A DNA stretch of 64,000 nucleotides from Hemibagrus wyckioides (lineage: Eukaryota > Chordata > Actinopteri > Siluriformes > Bagridae). The first letter of the stretch is position 1. Each line of letters starts with the position of its first letter. The position numbers and the translations under genes are program-made. Shown piece by piece: positions 9,143 to 21,500 of the stretch. The notes beneath the pieces are model-generated. The model had not been told where the DNA came from. It worked only from the letters and a program-made list of their open reading frames with translations, and did not search any database. The stretch spans positions 18,762,336 through 18,826,335 of the forward strand of contig NC_080717.1 in assembly GCF_019097595.1 (NCBI RefSeq), read 5' to 3'.

Positions 9143-9221
9143 ATGAAATGTTTCTCTCGTTACCTGCCTTACATCTTCCGACCTCCGAGCATCATCCTTT
9201 CCTCCACCTGCCACGCCGAAG
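9143..9221 (+). CDS. ppp2r2b: ppp2r2b alternative leader B-beta-2 (mitochondrial-type N terminus)
   Basis: ATG at 9143 (A at -3) opens 26 codons plus one base before a GTACGA donor. The peptide MKCFSRYLPYIFRPP then SIILSSTCHAE is nearly identical to the human B-beta-2 leader, which known work shows sends the phosphatase to the outer mitochondrial membrane in neurons. Basic and hydrophobic residues (K2, R6, R13 and the YLPYIF stretch) are kept. It ends GAA G, phase 1, and joins exon 2 as ..E-ADIIS. The intron to exon 2 is about 31 kb and spans the B-beta-1 leader. With the common exons it gives 446 residues. Confidence 0.93.
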
Positions 9222-9479
9222 GTACGATGATGGGGTGTGTGTGTGTGCGCGCGCGCGTGTGTTTGAGATGCTGAGTTTCATCCCTACATGTTGCCTCTAA
9301 TTTGCGTTCGAGATAAGTTTTCCAACACATTGTCTGAAATGTCGTATTATGCTTAGGACACAATTTTTACAGTTACTGAGCTACACTTACCTGACTTAAA
9401 CTGCTCCATGGTGGAGGATCTTGAGATCTTAAAAAGGAGTGATGGAAAAGAAAGAGTGACACATGGATAAGTCATTGTT

Positions 9480-9905
9480 GTAACGGTTTTTAGTGATGGA
9501 GCAAGAGATCAGCTTGTGGACAAAGCTCTCAGTTTCTCAGTCGCTACTATCTTCTGTCCTTATCAGTCTGTGAAAAGTGACCAAATGGATATGGTTTTGA
9601 GTAAGAGCTGCAGAAATAAGCTTCCTGTGCAGGGTTACAGGTTTTAATATCTGTGATAAAGTGAAGAGCTTGACAATCGCTGTAGACTCACTGCGACCTC
9701 CAAATTGAGAGGAAGCAAAAAAAAAGTTGAGATTGTTTAGGCACCTTTTAAGGAGCTGTATCAGGCACGTAACACTGGATGGAGATCATGGGGCTTACCC
9801 AGGACCAGATGGAGAGATTATGGCTCACAGTTGGCTAGGGAATATCTGGAGATTCCCAAGAAGTCTGGTCTGACCTTGACAGCTTGCCCCCACTATTAAA
9901 AGGAG
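9480..9905 (+). mobile_element. LINE 3' end relic (reverse-transcriptase C-terminal part)
   Basis: Blocks such as GCTGTATCAGGCACGTAACA, GGGGCTTACCCAGGACCAGA and GAATATCTGGAGATTCCCAA follow the order of the 3' coding end of a common teleost LINE (QARHVPLGGGPGEDPG..W-type translation). A GAATGAATGAAT-like tail follows at 9905. Rearranged and frameshifted. The exact LINE family is not certain. Confidence 0.6.
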
Positions 9906-12900
9906 TGAATGAATCGGTCAGTTAATTAGGCATGATTTTTGCGTGATCATTATTCTTTTTTTTATTCCACAGTGCTGCTGAATTCTTGACTCTAACTGGT
10001 CAGAATTTATTTTATAACAGCAGCTCTGAAAGTAGTTCCAACTGTAATTTACATCATCCATTTATAATAACACTCTTATACTAGTAAACAATCACTGGAC
10101 ATTATAAGGCATACTCTCCACATAATCAAAGCTTATAAATTCATGGATTAAAGATGTGTGGTTAATTAAAAAAAAAAACAGTTGTTGTTCAACAGTTGTT
10201 GAAGTCTTTAGTAAGAAATTTTTATTTTAAATTTAACGTTCATTAGTGTCACAGTACTTTAAAAAAGGAAAAGGTAATGCTGTTACTTTAAGTTTCCCAC
10301 CATTGGAAAGTCCAAGGATGAAGTACATTGGGTTTTGTTGTTTCCTGAGATATGTGCCGCCTTTTTAGTTTTATTAACGTCAGTAAAATAAATAGGAAGT
10401 AGGACGCTCCACAGCATTAATTAATTAACATAAAATCACTAAAAAGTATTACTTTTATCAGTGAGTGGCACAAGTTTTCTTGACGCTAAAAGAAACATTC
10501 TGGATTTAAAGCATTTGTTTAAAAATTCACCAGCGATTAAATGCATCATTTCTTACCAGATAAATGAGAAGCAGTGTGTGCTCTTTGCCACAGATCACAT
10601 CTGCTTTACTATTTTCCCTCTCATTGGTAATCACTGCACCAAGTCGCTCCATATTAGCATTAAGTTAAACATTTCTCAAGTTCGTCACATCGCTGGACAC
10701 GTCCGTGTCTAGTTGCTGTCGTTCATGTCACTAGAAGACTCCAACTGTCATTGTAAAAGAAGGGTCGCTCTGTCACTACAAGTCGCTGTGTGTGTGTGTG
10801 AAAATAGCATAAGAGGAATAAAGCTGTGTGGGATGTGCTGTTATTGGTATATAATCAGTGTCAGGCTGGTAATAGTAACACCTCTTCACTTCAGGGACAT
10901 CATACTAGCATGTCGTTGATTTTCCTACAGCAGACGTTCTAACATGAGGATGACATGTAGCACATTGGGACATGAAATAATTGGCCGGTATTATATTGCG
11001 ATTAAAAGAATAAAGGCATCTTGGAAGGAATGGACAATGTTAATGTTAATGTGAATATTAAGACTGCTGTGTCTACAAGAGGATTATTCAGTTAAGTGCT
11101 TGATGTGGTTTCTTTTTGTCTTTCTGCTTTAGAATTTTTCTTGCCATTGGTTGCTGTTAGCTATATGCAAAATTTAATCAGACTAATAATCAGGGAAGAG
11201 CAAAGAGAGAAGATAAAGCCACGGATAACAGAGCGCCCGCTCTTGACCTTATGATCAGGATGTTCAAACTGAAGGCAGAGTCATACAGAGGGGAAATAAT
11301 TATCTTTTGAGCCTTGTGTGGGCAGGCACATGTACAGCTCGTGACTTTGTAATAAACTGTCTTGTGTGCTACATATCAGACAGTTGTTTTGGAAATCTTT
11401 AATCCAACACTCACAAAACCTTAAGAGCCTGATGAATTGTGAGTATTAATATTTATGTGATGATAGAGCCAGACAAAAACAATGATCCTTGTTGTCTAGC
11501 AACTAATCATTCTTCTAGTTTTTAATGTTAATGTCCAAACTGAAGGCCTTATTCTTACTGTGCCCCTTTCCACACTGGCTAGACGCTCATGTGGTAGTTT
11601 TGTGCATTATTACAAGGGAATCACTGGGTTAATGCTGCCAAATTACCATTACTTTCTTTCTGCAACATGATCATATTGGTTTGAGACATCAAACAACCTG
11701 TGATCCTGACCATAAAGACCATAAAGAGGTCAAATTGAAACTATTGACTGTTATATCCATCTGTTCTGTGGTTATTGAATCGCATATTATTTCAGCGCTG
11801 GGCTCAGGGGAAGGATATTTATTGTGTTGTTGAATAGTAGCTATGATCCTTTGATTGTCCTCTGTTTAAACCCCCCCCGCTCCCCCACGGGTCTCACATA
11901 ACCGTGCCAGCGAGATTATTTGAAGCACTAAGCACCCATACCTGAAACATCCGACTGCCACCCGGCACTGTAAATTTGCAGATTCTCAGTACATTAAAGA
12001 ACATTTATTTTCCCATGAATCTTGATTACCCTGTGGGAAAAAACTGCACAGCAATGCTTGCTTAATTTGATCTGGTCTGTCAAAGTATAGCTGACTCACA
12101 GTTTGTCAGTATGTTGTTTTACTAAGCTCCACAGTTGGTGCTAGCAACATCATACACGGAAAAATAATAAGCAGAAATCATTAAGGCTGGTGCTGATAAG
12201 CAAACCTGGAACTCAGATGGTTGACAAATGAAAGAAAAAGCCAACAAAAGCATGATTCAGGAAGGTGTTAGGACACCAGGAGTCAAAAGAAGAGCCTCGG
12301 TACACCTTTTTGGTAGGTTTTTTCCTCAGTTGTTGTTTTGATGATGGTGGTGCTGTCTAAAATGGTGCCTCATGATGTTTCATAGGTGTTGGGTTGAGAT
12401 CTGGTAATTGTTAAGTCCTAAGTACATGATTTATACTATTTTTATCCACACCAAATCATCCGGTGAGCCCTCGTACCCTGCAGACGGGGACATTGCCATC
12501 CTGGAAGAGACCATTAGTCAGAATAGCTTTGTATTGATTTGCAGTGACCCTCTCCTCTAAGGAGACATGTAGGACCCAATCCATGCTCGTAAATTGCAGT
12601 GTTTTTTTTGCTCTCTTTTAATCCATCAACCTGTCTGTAGAACTGGATGACGAGGATGATGGACATGAAGCTGTGTTATGGATGGTCATCTGTCCAGTTT
12701 TTAGGGAGAACCAGAGCATGTCTTTCCTCACATTCAGCTGGGTAATGAAGTGCGCTTTTGGTTTTTCTTCACAGGAAATGAATGAATTGTGTGAGGGGGA
12801 GCAGAGTGGGGCAGCTGACCTAAATTAATATGCTACTGCAGTAACCTGGGCAAATAAAGCACAACAGTGAGGACTGAGAGAGCTGCCAGTGCTTCAAGGT

Positions 12901-13967
12901 TCAGGCTTGCACCCAAAGTAGGGTTTATAAATATAAGGGTTTTTACGGTGGACACCATGAGGTCTTAAAGTTGATTTGTGTGTGTGTCCCTGCATGAGCT
13001 CTGGTCAGTAACCTTCCAGGATGGAAGTGCTTGTAATATAACTGTCATTCAGGAAAAAAATGACTTGCGTAATAATAGTTTAGTGTGTGTTCGGTTGTGT
13101 TCTGTGTTCTGTGTTATTCTGGAGTTACTTTATTATTGTTATTTCCAACAGCTGCAGGCTAATTTAGACTAGTAATGGATCATTGGTGGCTTTTGATATG
13201 AGCAATATGACCCATTGTCGTGTTATTTTCCAGTGGGTTTTTAAAAGCTCATGAGAATCATAACTGGAAATTGTGGGACATAAGGGTTAAATGGTTGAGG
13301 CTGCAGGATATAAGACTGTGTACGCTTCAAGATTTTCAAGAATTCAACTCTGTGTCCTAAACAACAAAATGCACACTGAATATGACGCCTGTACAATAAT
13401 GACACCAATTGTGCATTGACATACTACTCAGTACAGTAGTCTACATTTTGGGATGCAGCCAAAGCATTTACTCACTAAATGTTATGCGAATAAAATTACT
13501 TTATTATGCACATCAATGTGGCCACCAAGCATCAGCTAGAAAAGCTAAAACTTCTCCACAAAACTTCTTGTTTTGTAGCTAGCTCTGCCTGACAACAGCA
13601 ACCTGTGAGCATAGATATGGTTGATGCCTCATGCAAAATTAAATCGAGAGGCAGTCATACTTAACACATGCCACACAGTGATCCACTACACAGTCTAGCA
13701 GCTCGATTTCAACAGTTTTAGATGTACCTTTGCTTAATACAGCAGATGTTTTTTTCCTGTGTGTGAGGAGCAAACAGAAGAGATAAAATCATTAGCCTCA
13801 TAAGTCTTACAAACTACATCTCCAAACCCACATGAATGGCCTGAGGCATTGGAAAAGAGATACACATTTTTTCTTCATCATCACACGGGAAACAAAGTTC
13901 ACAATGGTACACAAGATTTACAGATAGTGTCCACTTCATAATCTCTCCCAATTTTTACACTATATGG

Positions 13968-14010
13968 CCCAAAGTATGTGGCCACGGCCATTAATATGGA
14001 GTCATGTGTT
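13968..14010. mobile_element. Single terminal repeat of a Tc1-like element
   Basis: CACTATATGGCCCAAAGTAT followed by GTGGCCAC resembles the end of the intron 3 element at 43134. No partner end is obvious downstream, so this is a solo end or fragment. Confidence 0.4.
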
Positions 14011-15388
14011 AATATGAAGGCTGATTGTTAAAACCAACCCTATCATTAACTTTTCTCTCCACTCTGCTTCCTTCTCTGGAAATGTTTATAGAGTAAGCAT
14101 GAGGCAGCGTGTTTCTTGCCCCACTATGGCCCTATAAGTGCTTGTTGCGGTTTCAGTTTTTGACCACAAGGTGCAGTAGTAACTCTATGGAGCTAAATGG
14201 GGCAGTGAGAATGTTTCAATATGATTGTGCAACATCTAGAAATATGACTGACTTGATGGAACATAAGCTTTTCTCTGTCAAAATGTTGATCATTCCAACA
14301 AGGTAGAATATCTCAAAGGAATTTATAATGTAAGGAGTTGTGAATGAGGACTTTATGGAGAGTCCTTGATGTATATGGTGAAGTCCTGTCTGCCCCTATG
14401 GATGAGCTGCCACTGTTGCCTGATCAAGCCAGATCAACATGTGTATGTGTGGTGACAGGGGTTGGTGGAGCAGTGCCAAGTCTATAGTCTATACCACTGC
14501 TGGGGAGGTTTTTTGTCTGCACACAACGAGACAGGAACATCCGCAGTGAAAGTACAGCTTTTTGAGGGCCGTCTCACACCAGGTCAGCTGATTTCGAAAC
14601 ACTCCAGAGGAGATGAGAGTATGCGAGGCAGGGAGGCAGCATGGCAAGCTATATTTAATCTCATTCTAAATGCTTTAGTTTGAGAGGCTCAGCAGCAGTG
14701 TTCAGAGATAAGGAGCTCTATTGTCTGTTCTGTGAAGCCAGGGAACAGTCGTCTCGGAGAAGGGCTCTGCTGGACCACTGACTAGAAGCAGCGAATGAAT
14801 CAGCAAAATTATATGTGACACCTCTGCCCCAGCTTACGCTCTTTTTAGATTTTGTAGTTATTAGTTCAGTCAGGCTATCAAAGGTATAAAAAGTTTTTCT
14901 CTCTCTCTTTCTTTTCTTTTTCTTGGAGTGTGTGGTATTTATGGGAGAGCTTTAGTGTGTCATTTTAAGAGCAAAAGATATGAAGAACTCACTACTCAGT
15001 GCATTTTGTGTGTATCTGTGAGCATAAGAGTGTGTGTCAGTGATCGGTCTGAATGAGTACACTTTTGTCCCTGCTCTGCTCTAACAGTTTGTATTGTATA
15101 AAACAATTATTCCACATTATGCAACACATTGTGTAATACAATGATACGAAATGATTGCCTTCATTGGGTAGATCAAGCGAAGCATTTTGATTCTTATACC
15201 ATTCATGACATGAATGCTGGATTATTGCATTTATAGTTTAAAAGTTTTTATACTCTTAAGGTGAAATGAAGAAGGCATTTTGTAGCGAGACATTGTGTTT
15301 GATTTTTTTTTTTTGCTTCATTGTCACATATAACCAAAATGATCAGGTAATTAAAAAAAACAAAGTAATTTCAGTTTCTTCTGAACAT

Positions 15389-15490
15389 CATCTTTATTCT
15401 GGTCAGGGTCACATCCCAGGCCTATCCTGGGTCTAACCTACCTACTAGCATGTTTTTGGAATGTGGGAAAAAACCTGGAGGAGAGAAAAG
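15389..15490. repeat. Interspersed repeat fragment (MAUI-like tail)
   Basis: TCTTTATTCTGGTCAGGGTC, then CCTACTAGCATGTTTTTGGA and GTGGGAAAAAACC follow the order of a widespread fish repeat that also occurs near 26.1, 28.2, 30.2 and 49.8 kb. Strongly diverged. Confidence 0.5.
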
Positions 15491-16727
15491 AGAGAGGGAT
15501 AATGTGATATAAATATTTTGTCTTATACCTTGTATGCCCAGGCATCCTCTGAGCAGTTTATGGATTGATGCTATTCGGTAGATATTTCTTACATCTGTGT
15601 TCTGGACATCATTCTTCTGATGCTTTAGCTTTTATGAACCTCCTTCTTCCAGGCTTTTGCCAAACATTAGTATCATCCCGTCACTAATTATATCATATAT
15701 CCAGATCTGCCAACCATTACTACCATGCCTTCAGCAGTCAGATGAAAACTGAAGATGTCAGGAAATTCTACAGAAACTGCTGATCTTATTTGGAGGTATT
15801 CAGAATGACTTCAGTGATGACAGGTGTATGATAATTACGTTTGAAAATGAGTTTGAATGTGATTGGTGCATCATTATACAAGCCCATGCACATTAGTGAA
15901 ACCAGGTCATTGTAACTTTGTTGTTTTTTCCCCTCTAAAACATTTCTGTTTGTTTTTCACATTCATTTGGTAGCTAGCTAAATCCTATAAACATTTGATC
16001 TCACATGGTCTATCAGAGAAACCTGTCATTTTAACAAGGGTATTGATGATATTCAGCACCAAGGACAAGGGCAGCTGTGTGGCCAGTATAAAGCACATCT
16101 AGTGTACACTCAATAAGTCAAAGCTTCAATGATACACTGGTGATAACTAAACGTTAAACAATTTGGTTTTATGTCCCTTAAAGCTATAAATCTTTTCTCT
16201 CATTTTTTCTCGATCTATCTATCTGCCCCCCACACACACACACACACATACATGCACCTCTCTAGGCGAAATGAAGGACTAGAGAAACTAACTGCATATG
16301 GGAATACTGTTATGACCTCTGAGTCATCACATATTTATTATCTCCTCCTATTTTATCCACTGTTATGCTGTCTGGAGCTGCACTACTGTTTTATGTGTTA
16401 GACAAATACACACAGCCAGCCTTTTTACAAAGCTTCATTGGTGATCGATTGTCATGAGCCTGGGGGATTTTTACTAAATAGCGCAAGTGCTTTTGTTGTA
16501 TGCGTAACTGTTTGTATTTGAGATTGTCTAGCAAAATCAGTTAAGGCCAGTGATGTTAGCTTGTTACTGGAGATGTATCTGAACCTTCCTGTGACTCAAC
16601 TCATGCATCTGATTTAAACCTGCGCCATGATTCCTGACATTTGCACCGAATCGTTTCATGTTTGAGGGTCTGTGATTTGTGACTGCAGTCTATGCATGAC
16701 TACCTATAGAAACAAAAAGGTAATATC

Positions 16728-17022
16728 TTACATTTACATTTATAGCAACTGGCAGACGCCCTCACGCATACTTACAGAAGTGCTTTGAAGTATCTAGCAA
16801 TGAAAACATTCTCATACTGGTTCACTAGGTCACAGACTAAGAATAATACTAGTCTAAAAAAGTGAGGAAAGCACACAGACAACACAAGTGGTTAAGACTG
16901 TTGTGCATTCAAATCCTAGGACCACCTAGCTGCCACTGGCATGGCCCAGTTGTATAATCGAAATATAAGTAATTTGTTCTGGATAAGGATGTCTGCCAAA
17001 TGCCATAAATGTAAATGACTTT
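16728..17022. mobile_element. SINE fragments in opposite orientation
   Basis: At 16730-16790 a minus-strand SINE tail (ACATTTACATTTATAGCAAC, GGCAGACGCC) occurs. At 16890-17022 a plus-strand copy has a degenerate B box (CATTCAAATCCTAGG) and the tail CTGGATAAGGATGTCTGCCA. They are two pieces of the same tRNA-derived SINE family. Confidence 0.6.
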
Positions 17023-17166
17023 TTTTAGTACATCAGAAATAGCAGGTCTTTTAAAGAGATCATCTGAAGACAGCCAGTGACTCACTGGCGGTTCAGACAC
17101 CTAGGGGACATTTATTCCACCACCTAATACTTAATACCTATATAAAGACACTCATATACACACTTA

Positions 17167-17167
<1 letters not shown>

Positions 17168-17199
<32 letters not shown>
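17168..17199. repeat. (GT)n microsatellite
   Basis: An uninterrupted GT run of about 30 bases. Confidence 0.95.
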
Positions 17200-17202
<3 letters not shown>

Positions 17203-18712
17203 GCAATTTTTCTTCACCCACCTGCCAATCAAAGTACAGTATTCGTGAATTAGCTGAGACAGAGAATTATGGCACTATAGGTTATATTACAAAGAAGAGA
17301 GGGCAGAGGCAAGAAGCAAAAAATAAGGATGAGAAGAAACTGAAAGCCAGCTTTAAATAAACAACAACAATGGGAAGCAGGAACTCAGACAGTAGAGTTT
17401 GGATTAGAGAGTGATGGCCCATATGACCCTGACCACAGACAGAAGCTGAACCCAGACAAAAACACTCTTCAGAGCACTCAGGTGGCTGTGTACTCACAAT
17501 AGAGCTGCTGGTTAGCCTCATTTCCTTTAAGAGTTTCAGTTTCAATTTTTTTTTTTCTGCACACACACTTTTACACAGGAATTTACTGCGAATTAATTGG
17601 TGAGTAGTTCTGCGAGAATTAGTATTCTGGGAATAGAAAAGTGATCATTCTGATCATCCAGAGGTCACATGTTTCCCAGCCATACCACAACCATCCTAAA
17701 GAGCAAGAGATTTCAAGAAAGCTTTCTGGGTTGGAAAGATGGCATACTCTCTCTCAATCACAGCAACAGTATCGTAGACAGTATCATGAGCTGCTCTGAG
17801 TATTGTGACGCCGTTGTGATGCAGCATGAGAAGCATTTTGAATGTGGTTAGCTGGCTTACCTCTCTCCGGAACATAGCTGTTGCATGATGTGGGAAGATC
17901 TGACTACAATTATTTATAATCACACTATCCGGTGTCAGTGTCACCCTAGCATAGCATCTATTCTTGTTTTGCTTATTATTATAATTCCAGTGCAGGCATA
18001 TGCCACCTAATCGAGCAACTCACGCCAGTTTAAATACTAAAGAAACATCCAAATCTGGGAAATCTGAAGGTCCATTTCCAACCTAACGAGGAAGTAAGGT
18101 TGTGTATGAACAAGTATGTTTAAGCTAGATACTCAAACTCTGGTGCCACGTAATGCTAAAATTCTGCGGTTAGCTAATAATAGTGAATACATAATGATCG
18201 TGTACTTCATAAGATGAAACCTTAAACCAACTTTTTTGTAGTTATCTACATGACAAATAGTTGGGCGTCTCATATGTCTGATGGCGAATGTACACAAGAC
18301 AGATAGGGGTAGACACATTATGTCATACTCTATGGATGCAAATTTTGCTTCACCCTAGATTACCAACCCCCAATAAAGCTATGGGGTCTGAAAAGTTCTG
18401 AATATATTCTTATCTAGACTCAACAACAGACTCCATGTAAGCGAAATAGACCTTGTTAGCAAAATATTCTGTGTAACAGGATTTTCTTAGAAAATGTGAA
18501 GTGTTGATCCTGTGTTGACACAAAGCTATTACTGTTATTATTTTCATTCAGAATATTGTATTATCGTGTACAAATAATTCTGAAAAAAGGTTCAAAATAT
18601 TAGCATGTGAATCTAAAAGAAGGTTCCTGGAAGAGAGTGGACTTGGACGTCACCCTCTGTCTGTTTCCAGGAAACTCTAACAGCTAGCCAACACAGCCGG
18701 AACTCTGACGCT

Positions 18713-18713
18713 G

Positions 18714-18748
<35 letters not shown>

Positions 18749-18777
18749 CTGTGTGTGTGTGTGCGTGTGTGTGTGCT
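18713..18777. repeat. (GT)n microsatellite, interrupted
   Basis: About 60 bases of GT with a few C substitutions. Confidence 0.95.
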
Positions 18778-19615
18778 CAGGTTGGGGGGTATTAGGGGGG
18801 TGAATGGATGCCATAAACAACACTAACGAAAGGGTGCTTAGGCAAGTTGGTGAGTGTAATATTAGCCATGGATATGAGTGAGTGAGTGTTTGTGAGCCTC
18901 ATATGTTGTGTGAGATTCTATTAGTATTGACATCACGCTGAGACATAAGCAGATCTGAAAGCTTTCTTGTGTGTTGCCTCTATATCTCACACAAGCTCCA
19001 GAAACCTAGCTTGAAAACATCTTTTCTTTAGACTGTTCAGACGTTTACAAAAGGACTGTGGGAATTATAAACACTTAGCTATATTTCCAGGACAGCAGAG
19101 GAGATGTGGACTAAAATTCATTTCCATCTTCCATCCTCCTGCATTGTCTTGGCTTCAGCCATCCTGCTCTTAAACACATTGCTGGACTGAGCGTGATCCT
19201 GGAGCTTAAATAACATTTTACGTCTGTGTTGACGGCAGCAGAGGCCTGCACAGCGTCATTGATTTGGGGCTGCTTTCCCCAGAGCTTTGATCAATAGCGC
19301 ATCCCAGTTAACAGCAGCTCCAGTGTAAACCTGTCAGCTGCACTCTACCTTATGCAACACTGTACAGATGTACAGGGGGAGGGATGAAGGAGGGATGTGT
19401 GATCTTCCATGACAAGGTTGCGTTTGAGTCAAACAGGCTATTAGAACCAGAGGGGTGTGTTTGTATGTGTGCGCGTGAGAGAGAGGCATGACTAGTGTGT
19501 AATGTGGGGAATTGCTGACTCAGTGGGAAGGCCTGAGCTCTGAGAGCTTCTATTTACATCTCCCTAAGGACTCAGCTCAAGGACATCACTTGTTAAATGA
19601 TGTTTTAGCATGTGA

Positions 19616-19652
<37 letters not shown>
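19616..19652. repeat. (GT)n microsatellite
   Basis: An uninterrupted GT run. Further shorter GT tracts follow near 19,890 and 19,975. Confidence 0.95.
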
Positions 19653-19653
<1 letters not shown>

Positions 19654-20408
19654 GCATGTTTTTATATTTTGATGGGGACCAATTCTTCACAAAAGGCTAG
19701 TAATAACTGACAGTTGGGGATATTTGGTTTAGTCCCCATGAGGAAAAGGGATTACAAACTGTAGCTTTTATTTAGTCCAAAGGTTTCCTTTGGTTACTGA
19801 GATTAAGGTTAGGGCTAGATTTAGGTGTAGGCATAGCAACACTTATCTGCATAATTATGTCAGTGGTCCTTACAAGTATAGTAAGACAAAGGTGTGTGTG
19901 TGTGTGAGTGAGTGCACGGACGTTTTCTTGACGTCCTTTCTCCTCCTCCCTTTTACTGTTTAATAAACATATGGTGTGTGTGTGTGTGTGAGAGAGAGAT
20001 CTTTCATACCAGAATGTTCCTGTTCATTGTCCTATGACATTCATGACATAATTTCCTGTACAGTCATACACAATCGTAAACAAAGATTAACATGCCGCTG
20101 TCCTCTGCAGCTGTAGCCTTTGACACAGAGGACACAGAGCACATGGGAAACTACACTCTGAACTTTCATCACTGCCCTGCCGAAAGCATTGTGGGACATT
20201 TACAAATGGGTGAGGAGTTAAAGGAAGAAGTAACCATGGCCCTCTGCATTCTTTTGCTGGCATGAATTGGGGTCATTTGTCCCCTTAAAGTAAAAGGTCA
20301 CGACAAAACATTATGGAATTATTTTGACTGATCATCCTTCTCTTATAATGAAACATTTTATCCTGATGTGTAGCGGATTCATAGCGAGTATGATAACTCA
20401 CTCATGTG

Positions 20409-20592
20409 GTATGTGGGATGTATTAGCTTAGTGATTAAGGTGTTGGATGGTTGTGAGTTTGAATCCCAGGTCCACTGTTCTGCCATTGCCGGGCCCCTGA
20501 GCAAGGCTCTTATGCCTCAGTTGTATAAAATGAGATCAAATGTAAGGCACCCTGGATAAAGATGTCTGCCAAATGCCATAAATGCACAGTTA
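20409..20592 (+). mobile_element. tRNA-derived SINE copy
   Basis: A-box-like TAGCTTAGTGATTAAGG and B-box-like GAGTTTGAATCCC (20455-20467) are followed by a body with GGGCCCCTGAGCAAGGC. The tail CACCCTGGATAAAGATGTCT and GCCAAATGCCATAAATG is the 3' end shared by related fish SINEs. It lies within the long ppp2r2b intron. Confidence 0.8.
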
Positions 20593-21087
20593 AATAGGAA
20601 AGAAAGTGATGGAAATGTTATGTAATGGTCTATGCAGTACCCACATCGAAACACAATTACAATACATGAGAGATTCAGAACCTAATAATAATGATTTCAG
20701 CAGTACAGTTCCAGCCACTTGCAGAATCTATGCCAAGATGCAGTGAAACTGTTCTTGTGAGTCGTTGCATAAAACCGTACAAAAACACTTTATGTTCATT
20801 CAATTTGTCCATTTGGATGCGAGTTATCCAATATTGAGGATGTAGTGCCCTCTAGAGTTACAACATGCCCTTGATTTTATTTGCTCAGTGCGACATTAAG
20901 CCAGCAGATGGTAGTGTTATGTAAGCTCTTCAGCCTGGTATGGTTTTATACAGATTGTATCAAGAAATATGTCATTACAAAAGTGTACTCTAATAAATAA
21001 TATAATATAGTATACAGTTAATATCAGTCATGTGGTTAGAAACCGACGCTGATGATGGCTTAGAGGACATTTAACACAAGGTAGTAT

Positions 21088-21500
21088 AGTTACATTTACA
21101 TTTATTCATTGAGCAGATGCTTTTATCCAGAGTGACTTACAAATAAGAAAAGAGATATGAAACGTAGAAGACAATAGAAGTAGTGCTGCTTAAAAGCCGC
21201 TAAAGGAGTTCTAGAGGAGCAAAGTGCATAGAGAAGAGGTGTAAGTGCATTGTTTTGTTTTGTTTTTTTTGAGTAGGGATTAGTTAGGGGTTAGTTAAGT
21301 GATAGCAGGACAGTTTTCAGCCCTTACAGTGATGGATTCTGCTGAAGTTAATAATTCATTCCATCGCTGAGGGACAGTCATTTTGAAGTTTCTGAACAGG
21401 GACATCATAGCTTGCTGATTAGGCACTATCTGTAGAAAATCTCCAGCTCTAAACCAGTAAGGGAGACCAACAAGGTGGGTGCATCTGATAAAGTGGCGAA
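21088..21500 (-). repeat. Unclassified interspersed repeat beginning with a SINE-like tail
   Basis: ACATTTACATTTATTCATTG and AGCAGATGCTTTTATCCAGA are the complement of a SINE/LINE tail. The following 350 bases (for example AATTCATTCCATCGCTGAGG) look like a repeat I have seen in fish but cannot name. Confidence 0.35.

Noticed and set aside
10461..10919. Two adjacent open frames (83 and 68 codons) in the long intron
   Set aside because: Random-looking composition with no motif. They are separated only by a stop and show no sign of being an exon.
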